A program made the position numbers and the translations under genes. From positions 80,436 to 144,435 of the forward strand of contig JAJQGO010000026.1 in assembly GCA_021200415.1 (NCBI GenBank): 64,000 nucleotides of DNA. Direction: 5' to 3'. Shown piece after piece: positions 34,249-42,797 of this stretch. Every line of letters starts with the position of its first letter. Within the stretch, counting starts at the first letter, position 1. This DNA is from Ruminococcus sp. (lineage in GTDB: Bacteria; Bacillota; Clostridia; Oscillospirales; Ruminococcaceae). The notes under the pieces are model-generated. The model was not told the DNA's origin, did no database searches, and saw only the letters and a program-made list of their open reading frames with translations.

Positions 34249-34338
34249 TATTTCTGCCTCCAGATTTCGGAATTATCCCTATTCTTATATAATAGCCTAA
34301 TTTTACAAAAAAGTCAATGCTTTATTTGTAATTCTCAG

Positions 34339-34367
34339 TTGAATTGCAAAAAATTATATGATATAAT
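34339..34367 (+). promoter_or_regulatory. Promoter of the degenerate radC-like gene
   Basis: TTGAAT (34339-34344), 17 bases ending TGA, TATAAT (34362-34367). Confidence 0.65.
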
Positions 34368-34402
34368 ATTTGTGCTATAATATGTATATTGGATGTGATA
34401 AA

Positions 34403-35098
34403 ATGAGTTCAAATGCTCTCCATAGGGGACATCGTGAACGTATGCGGCAAAGATTCCTTGAAACGGGAGTCAGCGGCTTTCACGACCATGAAATTCTTGA
34501 GCTACTTTTATTTTACGCAATCCCGAGAAAAAATACAAACGAAATCGCCCACGAGCTTTTAAACGCCTTTGGCAGCATTTCAGCCGTTTTGGACGCGGAT
34601 ATTCGGGAGCTTTCGGCAGTTAAGGGGATAAGCGGCAAATCGGCGTCAATGATAAAATTTATGCGTGATTTGTGCCGAAGCTACGCAATTTCAGTTCACC
34701 GCACCGTAAAGTTCAGCTCGACGAAGGAGCTTGAAAAATATATTTCCGACTATTTCAGGCGTTCCGATTCCGATATGCTTCTCATTCTGAGTCTCAACAC
34801 GGAGATGGAGCTTCTGAGCGTTCTGAGCCTCCCCGATGGCAGGAGCGACGATTCCCCTGAAGCCTTTATACGCAGAATTGCCGAAGCCGCCCTGCGCAGC
34901 AATCTCCACCGCATAGTTATTGCCCGAAGCTGCTCTGAAAGCCGTCCGCTTATTCCGACTGAAAAGGATTACAGCGAGATTCGCCGTCTTGCGGACGCCC
35001 TCTCACCTCTCGGAATTGAAGTATACGATTACGTGTTATGCAGCTTCGACAGAACGTTTTCCATGAGAAGTAATGCCGCGTTTGGGTTTGATTTTTAG
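34403..35098 (+). CDS. RadC-like protein with degenerate JAB/MPN motif
   Basis: A 231-residue homologue of RadC. The N-terminal helix-hairpin-helix part is intact (HRERMRQRFLETG, EILELLLFYAIPRKNTNEIAHELL, ELSAVKGISGKSA). The C-terminal JAB domain has lost its zinc site: the stretch that is AHNHPSG in active members reads ARSCSES, so both His residues are replaced, while the later Asp (EKDY) is kept. It is therefore probably not a metalloprotease. A second radC with the intact motif lies at 35897-36631. The start at 34403 is chosen for homology; its ribosome site is weak. Confidence 0.8.
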   Translation: MSSNALHRGHRERMRQRFLETGVSGFHDHEILELLLFYAIPRKNTNEIAHELLNAFGSISAVLDADIRELSAVKGISGKSASMIKFMRDLCRSYAISVHRTVKFSSTKELEKYISDYFRRSDSDMLLILSLNTEMELLSVLSLPDGRSDDSPEAFIRRIAEAALRSNLHRIVIARSCSESRPLIPTEKDYSEIRRLADALSPLGIEVYDYVLCSFDRTFSMRSNAAFGFDF

Positions 35099-35176
35099 GG
35101 GAGGAGTGAATGAAACGCTTTGTGCCGTATTTTGCATTGACGCTTTCAAGCAGAATTTGTACGTCACTACCTCAAC

Positions 35177-35267
35177 CTGACATTTCCCGAATGTGATACA
35201 ATTTTCACAAAATTATCACCGTTTTTTTTTTTTTTGTCACATTGGTGATGTAGAATTATGTTGTATC
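35177..35267. other. Nested inverted repeats around a T14 tract
   Basis: In the 278-bp gap before the DUF4234 gene, GATACAA and TTGTATC (outer) and ATCACC and GGTGAT (inner) enclose a run of 14 T at 35222-35235. The first half, GTGATA...TATCAC followed by the T run, could act as a terminator for the radC-like gene. The rest is AT-rich and holds no gene. Confidence 0.4.
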
Positions 35268-35376
35268 AGGTCGAATTTGTGCATTTTATAAGATTTTACA
35301 TGGATTTGACTGATTACAAACATATTTTATTATTTTATGAGAACAGGGATTATCACTGTTCGGAAATGGGGTAACT

Positions 35377-35787
35377 ATGAATAACAAAACACTTGTCACA
35401 AACCGTTCACTGCTGAAATGGATTCTCCTCGGAATCATCACCTTGGGAATCTATCCGATAGTCGCACAGTGCAAAATGGTTCACGAATTAAACCTTGCAG
35501 CTTATGACAGAGACGGAAAAATCCAGCTCAGCCCTTATGAAGCAACACCTTTATTCTGCATTACACTCTATATTTATTATTTCGTGTATATGCACAAATA
35601 TATGGGCAGACTCAGAGATGAGCTTCAGCACCGCGGCATCAGCTACAGCATCAGTCCCGCTGAATTCTGGATTTTCGATGTACTTCTCGCAATCACTATT
35701 ATTTGTCCTTTCTATTTCATGCACAAGGTTATCAAGGCACATAATCTGATTAACGCTGATTACAATTCCAAGCTTGGAAACGCATAA
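35377..35787 (+). CDS. DUF4234 membrane protein
   Basis: A 136-residue protein with about three membrane helices (residues 12-30, 58-75, 100-120). The first, LLKWILLGIITLGIYPIVAQCKMV, is the DUF4234 hallmark, and HKVIKAHNLINADYN at the end is also typical. The function is unknown. It is preceded by GGGGT and an AT-rich gap. A 24-bp tandem duplication runs across its stop codon. Confidence 0.75.
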   Translation: MNNKTLVTNRSLLKWILLGIITLGIYPIVAQCKMVHELNLAAYDRDGKIQLSPYEATPLFCITLYIYYFVYMHKYMGRLRDELQHRGISYSISPAEFWIFDVLLAITIICPFYFMHKVIKAHNLINADYNSKLGNA

Positions 35788-35828
35788 TACCTACGCAGGC
35801 TTCTCGCATAATACCTACACAAGCTTCT
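35781..35828 (+). repeat. 24-bp tandem duplication over a stop codon
   Basis: Two consecutive 24-bp units that begin CGCATAATACCTAC and end GGCTTCT or AGCTTCT, differing at two positions. The first unit contains the stop codon of the DUF4234 gene. Confidence 0.8.
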
Positions 35829-35852
35829 TACATTCATATAAATAATCTTACG

Positions 35853-35886
35853 AAAAATCCCTGACCATGACGGACAGGGATTTTTT
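35853..35886. terminator. Bidirectional terminator between DUF4234 and radC
   Basis: AAAATCCCTG and CAGGGATTTT form the stem; T runs lie on both strands, fitting two convergent transcripts. Confidence 0.85.
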
Positions 35887-35896
35887 CTGTATCTCT

Positions 35897-36631
35897 TCAT
35901 TTTTCACTGCTGATGATATATCCGAAGCTTTCGTCCTTTTTAAACGGCAGAGTATAGGGCAGCTCACGCATGGAAACAGCCGACTGCTTCCCGACAACTA
36001 TGTGGTCTATCAGGTGAATCCCGAGGGCACGCAGAATATTGAAAATCATATTCGTTGCGTTGTAATCGTTTGCCGAGGGAGCGGCACTCCCCGAAGGGTG
36101 ATTGTGTGCAATGAAAATTCTGTGAGAATTGTTTTGCATCGCGTAATCCGCAGCCTTCCGGCAGGACAGATTCACCGAATTTATTGAGCCTTTGAATATC
36201 ATTACACTGCCGATTACATTGAAGCTGTCGTCCGTGCAGACAGCCGCAGCCTCCTCATCAAGCGCACCGATAAAGCAGCTCTCGAAAAATTTTATGGCGG
36301 CAGCGGTTGAGCTGAGCATGGGAGCTTTTCCGTCATCACGAAAATATATTTTACTCAGCTGCGGAACAAGCTTGAATAAAGCTATGGTGTTATCGGAAAG
36401 TCCGAACCTTTTGCGGAGATCGGGAATATCGGCGTCCGGCAGCGCATAATATGTGCCGTACTGCCGAATCAGCTCACGGGCGGTTTCAGCGATATTATCA
36501 TCATTCGATGAACAGGAAAGAATCAGCTCCACAATTTCTGTATCGGAAAGGCTCTCAAATCCTTCGGAGATGTATTTTTCCCGAAGCCCCTCTTTATGCA
36601 GTCCGTTGCTGGGATTCCCTTTTCCTTTCAT
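35897..36631 (-). CDS. radC: RadC family protein (JAB/MPN domain intact)
   Basis: A 244-residue RadC protein. The N-terminus has HKEGLREKYISEGFESLSDTEIVELIL (key order GLREK, SD-E--EL-L), and the JAB domain shows the full zinc motif in RIFIAHNHPSGSAAPSANDY. Despite the name, RadC proteins are not proven repair factors. GGAG lies 11 bases before the ATG. It follows folD by 70 bp with no terminator seen and is probably the last gene of the M16-lgt-folD unit. Confidence 0.88.
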   Translation of the reverse strand: MKGKGNPSNGLHKEGLREKYISEGFESLSDTEIVELILSCSSNDDNIAETARELIRQYGTYYALPDADIPDLRKRFGLSDNTIALFKLVPQLSKIYFRDDGKAPMLSSTAAAIKFFESCFIGALDEEAAAVCTDDSFNVIGSVMIFKGSINSVNLSCRKAADYAMQNNSHRIFIAHNHPSGSAAPSANDYNATNMIFNILRALGIHLIDHIVVGKQSAVSMRELPYTLPFKKDESFGYIISSEK

Positions 36632-36701
36632 ATCGCCGAAGCTCCCGAATCAAACTCGGATTTTCCTTATGTCAAAAATTCAGTGCCGGCGCTGCGGCTG
36701 A

Positions 36702-37559
36702 TTATTCGATTCCTGCCTGATGCTTTGCCGCAGTAAGCGTATTTCTCATGAGCATTGAAATTGTCATCGGGCCAACGCCGCCGGGGACAGGTGTAATATA
36801 TGATGCCTTTTTCTCGGCGGATTCAAATTCAACATCTCCGCAGAGCTTGCCGTTTTCAAGCCTGTTCATGCCGACATCAATTACAACTGCTCCCTCCTTA
36901 ATCATATCGCCTGTTACGAAGTTCGCCTTGCCGACTGCAACTACGAGAATGTCCGCGCCAAGGCAGATTTCCTTGAGATTGCGTGTTTTCGAGTGGCAGA
37001 TTGTTACTGTTCCGCTCTTATGGAGGAGAAGCATTGCCATAGGCTTGCCGACAATGTTGCTTCTGCCGATTACAACACAGCTTTTTCCCGAGATTTCAGT
37101 TCCCGTGCTTGCGATAAGCTCCATAACGCCCGCAGGTGTGCATGGGAGGAAGGAATACTCGCCGATCATGATTTTTCCCACGTTTACGGGATGGAACGCG
37201 TCTACGTCCTTTTCGGGGGAAATGGCGTTGATTACTGCCGTTTCGTTTATGTGCTTCGGGAGAGGCAGCTGAACAAGTATTCCGTTCACTCTGCTGTCAC
37301 GGTTGAGAACGTCAACGAGATCAAGAAGCTGCTCCTCCGTTGTGCTTTCGTCAAGGGCATACTCAAAGGATTTGAATCCAACCTCCTCGCAAGCCTTTTT
37401 CTTGTTGTTTACATAAACTCTCGATGCGGGATCATTTCCGACAATTACAACGGCAAGTCCTACCTTGAGTCCCTTTTCGTCCCTGAGCTGAGCCGTTTCG
37501 GCAGCCACATCTGCCTTAACCCTTGCCGAAACCTCTTTACCACTAATTATCTGTGCCAT
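36702..37559 (-). CDS. folD: Methylenetetrahydrofolate dehydrogenase/cyclohydrolase
   Basis: FolD interconverts 5,10-methylene-, methenyl- and 10-formyl-tetrahydrofolate. The 285-residue protein has the expected motifs: [14 protein letters not shown] with the catalytic Lys, [24 protein letters not shown], and the NADP-binding [14 protein letters not shown]; it ends with [14 protein letters not shown]. The start at 37559 lies seven bases after GGAG, both of which are inside the last codons of lgt, so the two genes overlap by 17 bp. Confidence 0.95.
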   Translation of the reverse strand: MAQIISGKEVSARVKADVAAETAQLRDEKGLKVGLAVVIVGNDPASRVYVNNKKKACEEVGFKSFEYALDESTTEEQLLDLVDVLNRDSRVNGILVQLPLPKHINETAVINAISPEKDVDAFHPVNVGKIMIGEYSFLPCTPAGVMELIASTGTEISGKSCVVIGRSNIVGKPMAMLLLHKSGTVTICHSKTRNLKEICLGADILVVAVGKANFVTGDMIKEGAVVIDVGMNRLENGKLCGDVEFESAEKKASYITPVPGGVGPMTISMLMRNTLTAAKHQAGIE

Positions 37560-38736
37560 TTTCATTCTCCTTATCATTATTTTCATCGGAATCCGTATTC
37601 TCCACGGATTCCTGATTATCCCTGCTCGAAGCAGCCTCGGGCTTTTCGTCATCGTCAGGAATAATTTTTGATTCGTCAGCGGACTCCTCCGTTTCCGTCA
37701 GGTCAGCTTCGTTTTCCTCGTCCTCAGTCTTTTCATCGGAATCCGTATTCTCCTCGGATTCTCCATTATCCTTGCCTGAGCCGCTTCTGCGCCTTTCGGC
37801 TTCGGCAAGCAGCTCCTTTGATTCATAAGTATTACAGTACAGCACGTGTCCCTCGGGATCTCGCTTTACTCTCGACGCCATGATAATCTGGAGTATAACA
37901 GATACGATTACAAGTATTGCCGAAAGAGCCTGAGATGCCCTGAGATTGCCTATCATAAGGCTGTCTGTGCGAAGTCCCTCTACGACAAATCTTTCTGCGC
38001 CGTACCATGTCAGGTACATGAGGAACATCTGTCCGTCATATTTCCTGTGCTTTGCGAAAATCGACAGGAGTATAAATCCCAGTATGCACCACAGGGATTC
38101 ATACAGAAAGCACGGGTGAACGGCATAGCTCTCGGAAATCTCAATGCCTGCCTGATACATCGAGCCGTCAAGGTAGGCGGATTCATTGATAATCGTCTGC
38201 TGAATAGTTCCGCCCGTCATGCCGAGGATGCTGTCGGTGTTTGTGCCGAACGCCTCCTGATTCACGAAATTTCCCCAGCGTCCTATGCCCTGTCCGATGA
38301 GGAATCCCACAACTGAAATATCCAGCATAGGCAGCACCTTTACCTTGCGTATTTTGCACATGAGAAGTCCCACGGCAATTGCTCCGATAAGTCCGCCGTA
38401 TATAGCAAGTCCGCCTCCGCGGAAATTGAGAATGCTTTTCCAGTCACCCGAATACTCGTCCCAGCGCAGGAGGACATAATAAATTCGCGCGCCGATGATT
38501 CCGCCGATAACGCCGCCTATGACGACATCTATGGTGCGGTCTGAGTCAAGACCGAAGCGCTTCATTTTCGGGAAGCACCACAGCATTGCAAGGATAAGCC
38601 CGAGGGTGATTATAATTCCGTACCATTGAATTTCAATTCCGAAAACCGTAAACGCCGTGGGATTTATATGAAATTCCCAGCCAAGCTTAGGAAATACGAT
38701 TTCATACGGGTCTGTAATGCGTTCTACCTCCGTCAT
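37543..38736 (-). CDS. lgt: Prolipoprotein diacylglyceryl transferase with acidic tail
   Basis: Lgt attaches diacylglycerol to the lipobox Cys of prolipoproteins in the membrane. The first 310 residues have seven or so helices and the Lgt signature [13 protein letters not shown] near residue 155, plus YGGLIGA and [12 protein letters not shown]. The last 80 or so residues are a highly acidic, repetitive tail not needed in typical members, made partly by a repeated 50-bp segment (37581-37629 and 37741-37789). It starts 3 bp after the M16 peptidase stop. Lipoproteins in this window include the GH5 enzyme, the solute-binding protein and the 42.8-43.4 kb protein. Confidence 0.93.
   Translation of the reverse strand: MTEVERITDPYEIVFPKLGWEFHINPTAFTVFGIEIQWYGIIITLGLILAMLWCFPKMKRFGLDSDRTIDVVIGGVIGGIIGARIYYVLLRWDEYSGDWKSILNFRGGGLAIYGGLIGAIAVGLLMCKIRKVKVLPMLDISVVGFLIGQGIGRWGNFVNQEAFGTNTDSILGMTGGTIQQTIINESAYLDGSMYQAGIEISESYAVHPCFLYESLWCILGFILLSIFAKHRKYDGQMFLMYLTWYGAERFVVEGLRTDSLMIGNLRASQALSAILVIVSVILQIIMASRVKRDPEGHVLYCNTYESKELLAEAERRRSGSGKDNGESEENTDSDEKTEDEENEADLTETEESADESKIIPDDDEKPEAASSRDNQESVENTDSDENNDKENENGTDN
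37581..37789. repeat. Two 49-bp direct repeats in the lgt tail
   Basis: The segments at 37581-37629 and 37741-37789 are nearly the same (both contain TTTCATCGGAATCCGTATTC) and encode two ENTDSDE blocks. Confidence 0.8.
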
Positions 38737-38739
38737 GAC

Positions 38740-40017
38740 TTACACCGTCCCTTCTACAACAGACATAACAAGCTTATCGCCCGAAAGCTCGCTTCTGATA
38801 AAATTCATGCAGTCCTCGCTTGTCATTTCCGACAGAACGTTTATAGCATCAAAGGGGGATACGCCGTCCATGTGGGAATTTATCATGGAGTTTGCAACAG
38901 CCTCAACATTATTCAGCTCGCGTATGAGGATTCCATATGTGGATTTTTTAATGCGCTGGAAGTCCTTTTCGTTCAGCCCCTCGCTTCTGACTCTCTCAAT
39001 CTCCGCAGCAACGGCATCTCTGACCTTTTCAGGTTCGGAGGATTCGCCGCTGAAAATCACGGTAAAATATCCGTCTCCGCAGAAAACCTCTGTTCCGAAG
39101 CTTGAATTGATAAGTCCCTCGTTAAGGAGCTTCTGGTACATATCCGAAGACGCGTCCGACAGAACCTCCGCCGTAACGGCAGCAGCCATGGATTTTTTAA
39201 GTCTTTCCATGCCCATGCACGGTGCGCATTTGTATCCGATGCTGAACATAGGTGTGCCCACCGGCTGCGCTTCACGTATTTCGGCGCAGACTATCTCCGC
39301 AGGCTCATCGGGGAATACCGTTTCAAGCCCCTTGTCCTCACAGGGCTTCAGGCACTCGTCGCATATTTCAAGAACCTCGTCAGCGCTTATATTTCCTGCA
39401 ATCGAAAGAACCATATTATTGAGATTATAGAACGTATTGTAGCATTTGTAGAGCAGCTCCGCGTCAATTTCGGCAATGCTTTCAACAGTTCCTGCAATAT
39501 CAATTTTTACAGGGTGGTTGTGATACATTCCCCTCAGCAGATTAAAGAAAAGACGCCATTCGGGATTATCATTTGTCATCTTGATTTCCTGCCCGATTAT
39601 GCCCTGCTCCTTGGCAACGCTTGCCTCCGTGAAATAGGGCTTCTGCACAAAGTCAAGGAGGATTTTCAGCGACTCCCGATAATTCTTCGAGCAGCTGAAC
39701 AGATAGCAGGTCTTATCAAAGGAGGTGAAGGCGTTTGCGTTTGCTCCTGTTTTCGCGTACAGCTCAAATACATCGCAGTCCTCATTCTCGAAAAGCTTAT
39801 GCTCAAGGAAGTGTGCGATTCCCTCCGGAACGGTTGTATATTCCTTATCCTCATCCGTTTTGAACATGGTGTTTATGGAGCCGTATTTCGTGCCGAAAAG
39901 CGCTTCAACGGAGCTGAAGCCCTTCATTTCGCAGATGTAAATATCAAGTCCGCTTGGATGCTTCACATGAATACAGCTGTCGCCTGTCTGGGGGCTTGTC
40001 AAAATATTTTTCTCCAT
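38740..40017 (-). CDS. M16 family peptidase, catalytic partner (YmfH-like)
   Basis: A 425-residue pitrilysin-fold zinc peptidase. The inverted zinc motif HxxEH is present as HFLEHKLF near residue 68. The C-terminal half is the second, non-catalytic lobe. It corresponds to YmfH, which pairs with YmfF in Bacillus. Its ATG overlaps the stop codon of the upstream M16 gene as TAATG, so translation is coupled. Targets are unknown; members of this pair are expected to cleave small peptides. Confidence 0.88.
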   Translation of the reverse strand: MEKNILTSPQTGDSCIHVKHPSGLDIYICEMKGFSSVEALFGTKYGSINTMFKTDEDKEYTTVPEGIAHFLEHKLFENEDCDVFELYAKTGANANAFTSFDKTCYLFSCSKNYRESLKILLDFVQKPYFTEASVAKEQGIIGQEIKMTNDNPEWRLFFNLLRGMYHNHPVKIDIAGTVESIAEIDAELLYKCYNTFYNLNNMVLSIAGNISADEVLEICDECLKPCEDKGLETVFPDEPAEIVCAEIREAQPVGTPMFSIGYKCAPCMGMERLKKSMAAAVTAEVLSDASSDMYQKLLNEGLINSSFGTEVFCGDGYFTVIFSGESSEPEKVRDAVAAEIERVRSEGLNEKDFQRIKKSTYGILIRELNNVEAVANSMINSHMDGVSPFDAINVLSEMTSEDCMNFIRSELSGDKLVMSVVEGTV

Positions 40018-41279
40018 TACTCCTGAACCTCCTTGTTAAGCATAAGATAAACGCTGTCAAGGGCAAGTGATTTCGCAGCCTCAACAATTCGTTCCCTTGT
40101 AACGGCTTTGTATTCGTCCATAAGCTGCTGCGGAGTGATAATATTTCCCTCGCAGAAGCGTTCAAAGTACCACGACACGTAGGAGGACGGCGTATCCCCC
40201 ACAGATGAAGCTGCGTTTTCAAGGCTCAGAAGAGCGCTCTCGATTTCCTCATCGGTGAAGCTGCCGTTCTTTATCTCGTCAAGCTGGCGGAGGATTTCAG
40301 CCTCAGCCTTTTCGATATTTTCCTTTTCCACGCCGCAGTCAACCATAAGCGCACCCTTGGCAAAAATAGTTCTGCTTGCGCAGTAGTAGCAAAGGCTCAT
40401 CTTCTCACGTACGTTCATGAAAAGCTTCGATACGGGCGTTTCGCCGTAAATCATGCTGAGAAGCTTCAAGGCGCATCTGTCGTCTGTAGCCGTTTTAAAT
40501 GTGAGAACCATCTTGCTCTGCCGCACGTCAAATTCCTCGGAGGCTCTTTCGGGAACGCTCTTGAGAGGGCTTGGGGCGTTAAAGCGGCACTCCTGTCCGC
40601 AGCGGCGGAGCTTTGCGAATTCCTCTCTCAGGCGGCTTTCAACATGGGGATTTTCCTCGGGAGCGATATAAAAAATTTCCACCTGCGCCTTCTCAAGAAG
40701 CTCGGTATAAGCTCTGTACGCCGATTCGGGAGTTACCCTTTCGGCAGCCTCACGCGTTCCGCTGCGTGGATTTTCCGCAGGCTCGCCTCTGAAAGCCGTT
40801 TCATAGGCTCTTGAAACAGCGTATCCTCTCTTGTTGTTGATTTCGGCATCTATTTTATCGAGGAGATCCTTTTTCGTGATTTTAAACACGTCCTCACAGA
40901 ATTTACCGTCGGCAGCGTTCGGCTCGAAAAGACAGCCGCATACGATGTCAAGCATTTCACCTGTAATATCCTCACCGTCAAGAGCATAGCGATTGCTTAT
41001 CCATGAGGAGCTGATTCCGAGAATCTGAAGATCTCCTCTTTTTGCGACTGTGGAGGACAGAGAAGCTCCATACAGGGAGGAAAGCTTCTCGTTGAGAGCG
41101 GCAATTGTTTTATATCTGCTGCTTGAATCCGAAAGCACGCTTATACCCATTGCATTTTCCGCAGCCCTGCCGCTCATCTCGGTAATAAACCTGATAATCA
41201 GGAAATTTGTCTTGAATTTCTCGTCTGTTACGGACGAAAAACCAATATTTCCGTCAAAAGCGATTCTGTTGTATTTCAT
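40017..41279 (-). CDS. M16 family protein, non-catalytic partner (YmfF-like)
   Basis: A 420-residue M16-fold protein without an HxxEH motif: the equivalent region (ENAMGISVLSDSSSRYKTIAALNEKLSSLYGASLSS, key order LSD, LN--LSSLYGA) lacks the zinc ligands. Such partners form heterodimers with a catalytic M16 protein, here the adjacent downstream gene. The C-terminal lobe motif KMVLTFKT...YGETPVSKLFMNVREKMSLCYYC is typical. The start at 41279 (MKYNRIAF) has GGAG 11 bases upstream, a little far. An inserted MITE copy lies 33 bp upstream, between promoter and gene. Confidence 0.82.
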   Translation of the reverse strand: MKYNRIAFDGNIGFSSVTDEKFKTNFLIIRFITEMSGRAAENAMGISVLSDSSSRYKTIAALNEKLSSLYGASLSSTVAKRGDLQILGISSSWISNRYALDGEDITGEMLDIVCGCLFEPNAADGKFCEDVFKITKKDLLDKIDAEINNKRGYAVSRAYETAFRGEPAENPRSGTREAAERVTPESAYRAYTELLEKAQVEIFYIAPEENPHVESRLREEFAKLRRCGQECRFNAPSPLKSVPERASEEFDVRQSKMVLTFKTATDDRCALKLLSMIYGETPVSKLFMNVREKMSLCYYCASRTIFAKGALMVDCGVEKENIEKAEAEILRQLDEIKNGSFTDEEIESALLSLENAASSVGDTPSSYVSWYFERFCEGNIITPQQLMDEYKAVTRERIVEAAKSLALDSVYLMLNKEVQE

Positions 41280-41311
41280 CTGGGGCAACACTCCATTCTG
41301 ATTTTTATTCT

Positions 41312-41489
41312 TAAGGTAATACCGCACAAAGATTGATGTGCAGATGCGCCGTTAGATTTTTCGTCAGATTGTATAAAAGCGACGCAGGCATACTGACGTA
41401 TGTCAAGGAGTTTTTGTGCAAGATGACGGAAAATATACAAGCAGATGTGCGGCAAAGCCGTCAGGCGTGCTTTGTGCGGTATTGCCTTA
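41312..41489. repeat. MITE-like inverted-repeat element, copy 2
   Basis: A 178-bp element with perfect 20-bp terminal inverted repeats (TAAGGTAATACCGCACAAAG at 41312-41331 and its complement at 41470-41489). It is homologous along its whole length to 16628-16802, with differences in the terminal bases made on both sides (GTAATACC for GCAACACC), so the ends have co-varied. It lies in the 5' leader of the ymfF-ymfH-lgt-folD-radC unit. Confidence 0.8.
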
Positions 41490-41490
41490 G

Positions 41491-41543
41491 TTATTGTGCC
41501 CGCCGATTCTGAATTTGCCCTGACTAACGGCACGGCACAATAA
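41491..41543. repeat. 10-bp inverted repeat next to MITE copy 2
   Basis: TTATTGTGCC (41491-41500) and GGCACAATAA (41534-41543) are perfect complements, with a 33-base loop. It lies between the promoter at 41556-41584 and the MITE, so the leader RNA can form this stem. Confidence 0.5.
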
Positions 41544-41555
41544 ACGCCTGCGTTT

Positions 41556-41584
41556 ATTATATCACAATCTTCCGTAAATTACCA
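41556..41584 (-). promoter_or_regulatory. Extended -10 promoter of the M16-lgt-folD unit
   Basis: On the minus strand TGTGATATAATAAAC with TATAAT at 41556-41561 and a poor -35 (TGGTAA). Transcripts would carry a leader of about 270 bases that includes MITE copy 2. Confidence 0.55.
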
Positions 41585-41633
41585 TAAAATTTTCAAATTT
41601 TCATGATTTTTTCATCTCAGGAAGGAATTAACA

Positions 41634-41662
41634 TTGTAATATGTATATTCTTGTGATATAAT
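41634..41662 (+). promoter_or_regulatory. Promoter of the DUF3810 gene
   Basis: TTGTAA (41634-41639), 17 bases ending TGTGA, TATAAT (41657-41662). Confidence 0.75.
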
Positions 41663-41696
41663 ATATGAAAAAGCTGCCTAAGAAAGGAGAATTCCT

Positions 41697-42797
41697 GTGA
41701 AAAAACGCTATATTATCCCTCTCTGCATACTTTCCCTCATGGCAATCCTGAACGCCGTGTCATGGCTTAGCACCTCATTTGCCGACTTCTACGTCCTGCA
41801 CATTTTCCCGTTCCTGACAAACACATTCTCATTTATCAGCGGACTTTTCCCGTTTTCCATCGGAGAAATCATGATAATCATCGCAATTCTGCTGATTGTC
41901 ATCGGCATACCCCTGTCCATCATCCTCTTAATCGTCAGGAGAAAATCACGCAGAAAAACAGCCGGCATTGTCACACTCATCTCCCTGTGGATTGTAACCT
42001 TCGTCGTGACGACGGAAACGCTCAACTGCTTTATCATGTACCACTGCACGCCCTTTTCGGAGCGTTATTTCGATTCCTCGGAGCATACGCGAAGTCAGCT
42101 GATTGAGCTGTATGAGATTATCATTGACGAATCAAACGAGCTTGCGGATCAGGTTGCCCGTGACGATAACGGCTGCTTTGTTCTCACGGACGATGTGGAC
42201 GAGTACGCGAAAGCCGCCATGAAGGCTGCGTCAAGTCAATATTCCCAGCTGAGCGGCTACTATCCCGACGCAAAGCCTATAATCAACTCCTATTTTATGA
42301 GTCAGGCGGGACTTCTCGGAATCTATTTTCCCTTTTCCCTTGAATCCAACTACAACGCCGATATGTGCGAGGTGAATCTGCCCAACACAATCTGTCACGA
42401 ATACGCCCACCTGAAAGGCGTTATTCAGGAGGACGAGGCGGGCTTCATTGCGTTTATCGCGTCAACGGGGAGCGACAGCGCCGACTTCCGCTACAGCGGC
42501 TATCTGAACGCCCTTGAATATGTACATAATCAGATATACGAAAATGAAATTACAGAGGCGTACTACCTGACCGACACCATCTCCGATGAGGTTAAGCATG
42601 ACTGGTTCAGCTTTCTGCCGGAGGATTACTGGGAGGAAAACGAAGAAAAGGAAATCATATCAACCGAAACGGTCGATACAATTTCCTCTGCGGCTACAGA
42701 TACAAGCCTTAAAATAAACGGTGTGGAGGACGGAATCGAAAGCTACAGCCGAATTGTAAACCTCCTGCTGGACTATTATTTCCCATCAGAAAGTTAA
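41697..42797 (+). CDS. DUF3810 membrane protein with HExxH motif
   Basis: A 366-residue protein with about three N-terminal membrane helices (residues 6-25, 50-80, 90-110) and an outside domain bearing a gluzincin-like HEYAHLKGVIQEDEAGFIAFIA near residue 233: HExxH plus a downstream Glu. This is the DUF3810 pattern, so it is probably a membrane-bound zinc protease; no substrate is known. The start is GTG at 41697, with AAGGAG seven bases upstream. The C-terminus is acidic. It overlaps the convergent lipoprotein gene by 4 bp. Confidence 0.85.
   Translation: MKKRYIIPLCILSLMAILNAVSWLSTSFADFYVLHIFPFLTNTFSFISGLFPFSIGEIMIIIAILLIVIGIPLSIILLIVRRKSRRKTAGIVTLISLWIVTFVVTTETLNCFIMYHCTPFSERYFDSSEHTRSQLIELYEIIIDESNELADQVARDDNGCFVLTDDVDEYAKAAMKAASSQYSQLSGYYPDAKPIINSYFMSQAGLLGIYFPFSLESNYNADMCEVNLPNTICHEYAHLKGVIQEDEAGFIAFIASTGSDSADFRYSGYLNALEYVHNQIYENEITEAYYLTDTISDEVKHDWFSFLPEDYWEENEEKEIISTETVDTISSAATDTSLKINGVEDGIESYSRIVNLLLDYYFPSES

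Noticed and set aside
35222..35235. T14 as a phase-variable coding tract
   Set aside because: It is 140 bp outside the nearest coding region, so slippage cannot shift a reading frame directly.
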